A stretch of DNA of 61,224 bases from CAZLMW01 sp964560875 (GTDB lineage: Bacteria; Myxococcota_A; UBA9042): positions 1-61,224 of the forward strand of contig CAZLMW010000041.1 of the NCBI GenBank assembly GCA_964560875.1, in the 5' to 3' direction. Below are positions 61,156 to 61,224 of the stretch, in pieces. The first letter of the stretch is position 1; each line of letters opens with the position of its first letter. The notes under the pieces are model-generated. The model was not told the DNA's origin. It made no database searches and saw nothing but the letters and a program-made list of their open reading frames with translations. A program made the translations under genes and the position numbers.

Positions 61156-61224
61156 TGGACAGGGGCGCATTGGACAGGGGCGCATTGGACAGGGGCGCAT
61201 TGGACAGGGGCGCATTGGACAGGG
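61151..61224 (-). repeat. 15-bp tandem repeat array at the start of the MopE lipoprotein gene
   Basis: Five copies of a 15-bp unit CGCATTGGACAGGGG (the last is cut by the window end). On the minus strand each unit carries an in-frame ATG and encodes MRPCP. Adding or losing a copy leaves the frame intact. The core TGGACAGGGG resembles the TGGACAGTGG of the 13693-13770 array in the opposite orientation. Confidence 0.88.

Overview
The window is GC-rich, densely coded DNA that looks like part of a chromosome from a large-genome Myxococcota-type bacterium (a myxobacterium or relative). I infer this from codon and base bias, from the number of big Cys-rich lipoproteins with Ser/Gly/Asp/Thr linkers, from MopE-type Cys/Asp motifs, from a Ser/Thr kinase fused to TPRs, and from an OmpA protein with TSP3 repeats. 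No rRNA, tRNA, CRISPR array or complete insertion sequence was recognised, and no species is claimed.

Layout. (1) 0.2-9.7 kb, minus strand: a 963-aa lipoprotein ending in SBBP-like beta-propeller repeats, a SlyD-type FKBP isomerase, and a giant 1888-aa Cys-rich lipoprotein. (2) 9.9-13.7 kb: an unknown lipoprotein, an alpha/beta hydrolase, an ankyrin protein, and a membrane-anchored PD-(D/E)XK nuclease-like protein preceded by 15-bp tandem repeats. (3) 14.1-23.9 kb, minus: a four-gene run for surface proteins (a Cys-rich lipoprotein related to the 1888-aa protein, a 1317-aa tail-fibre-like secreted protein, a thioredoxin-half-like lipoprotein, a MopE-motif lipoprotein). (4) 24-33.4 kb: a cardiolipin-synthase-like PLD lipoprotein with a glycosyltransferase, a GSU2403-like nucleotidyltransferase, a patatin, a nuclease-like/DUF1810 pair, a four-helix-bundle gene between opposite-polarity hexamer tracts, and a three-gene operon of small proteins. 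(5) 33.6-36.9 kb, minus: a tightly overlapping operon of an acyl-CoA-dehydrogenase-like flavoprotein, a PhnD-like binding protein with no signal peptide, and a degenerate-TusA/ferritin-like fusion. This is the best candidate here for an undescribed pathway. (6) 37.5-42.6 kb, plus: a VOC protein followed by a PLP fold-III decarboxylase, a flavin monooxygenase, a methyltransferase and a GT2 glycosyltransferase. (7) 42.7-49.3 kb, plus: OmpA/TSP3 protein, lipase, a lipoprotein remnant, glutathione peroxidase, and groES-groEL-grpE. (8) 49.3-61.2 kb: an outer-membrane-like protein, a hybrid histidine kinase, a Ser/Thr kinase, an M3 metallopeptidase lipoprotein, and two more Cys-rich lipoproteins.

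How the genes fit together. The main theme is the cell envelope and surface: at least six lipoproteins combine a lipobox, a low-complexity stalk and disulfide-rich modules. Two of them share a roughly 95-residue Cys/Trp module present seven times in each that I cannot assign to a known family. A second theme is repeats: a roughly 219-bp REPIN/MITE-like element occurs twice in inverted orientation (24.1 and 37.2 kb), GAACCC hexamer tracts occur at 31.4, 31.9 and 37.4 kb, and 15-bp tandem arrays lie at the 5' ends of two genes (13.7 and 61.2 kb). All functions are inferred by reading the sequence; no database search was run.
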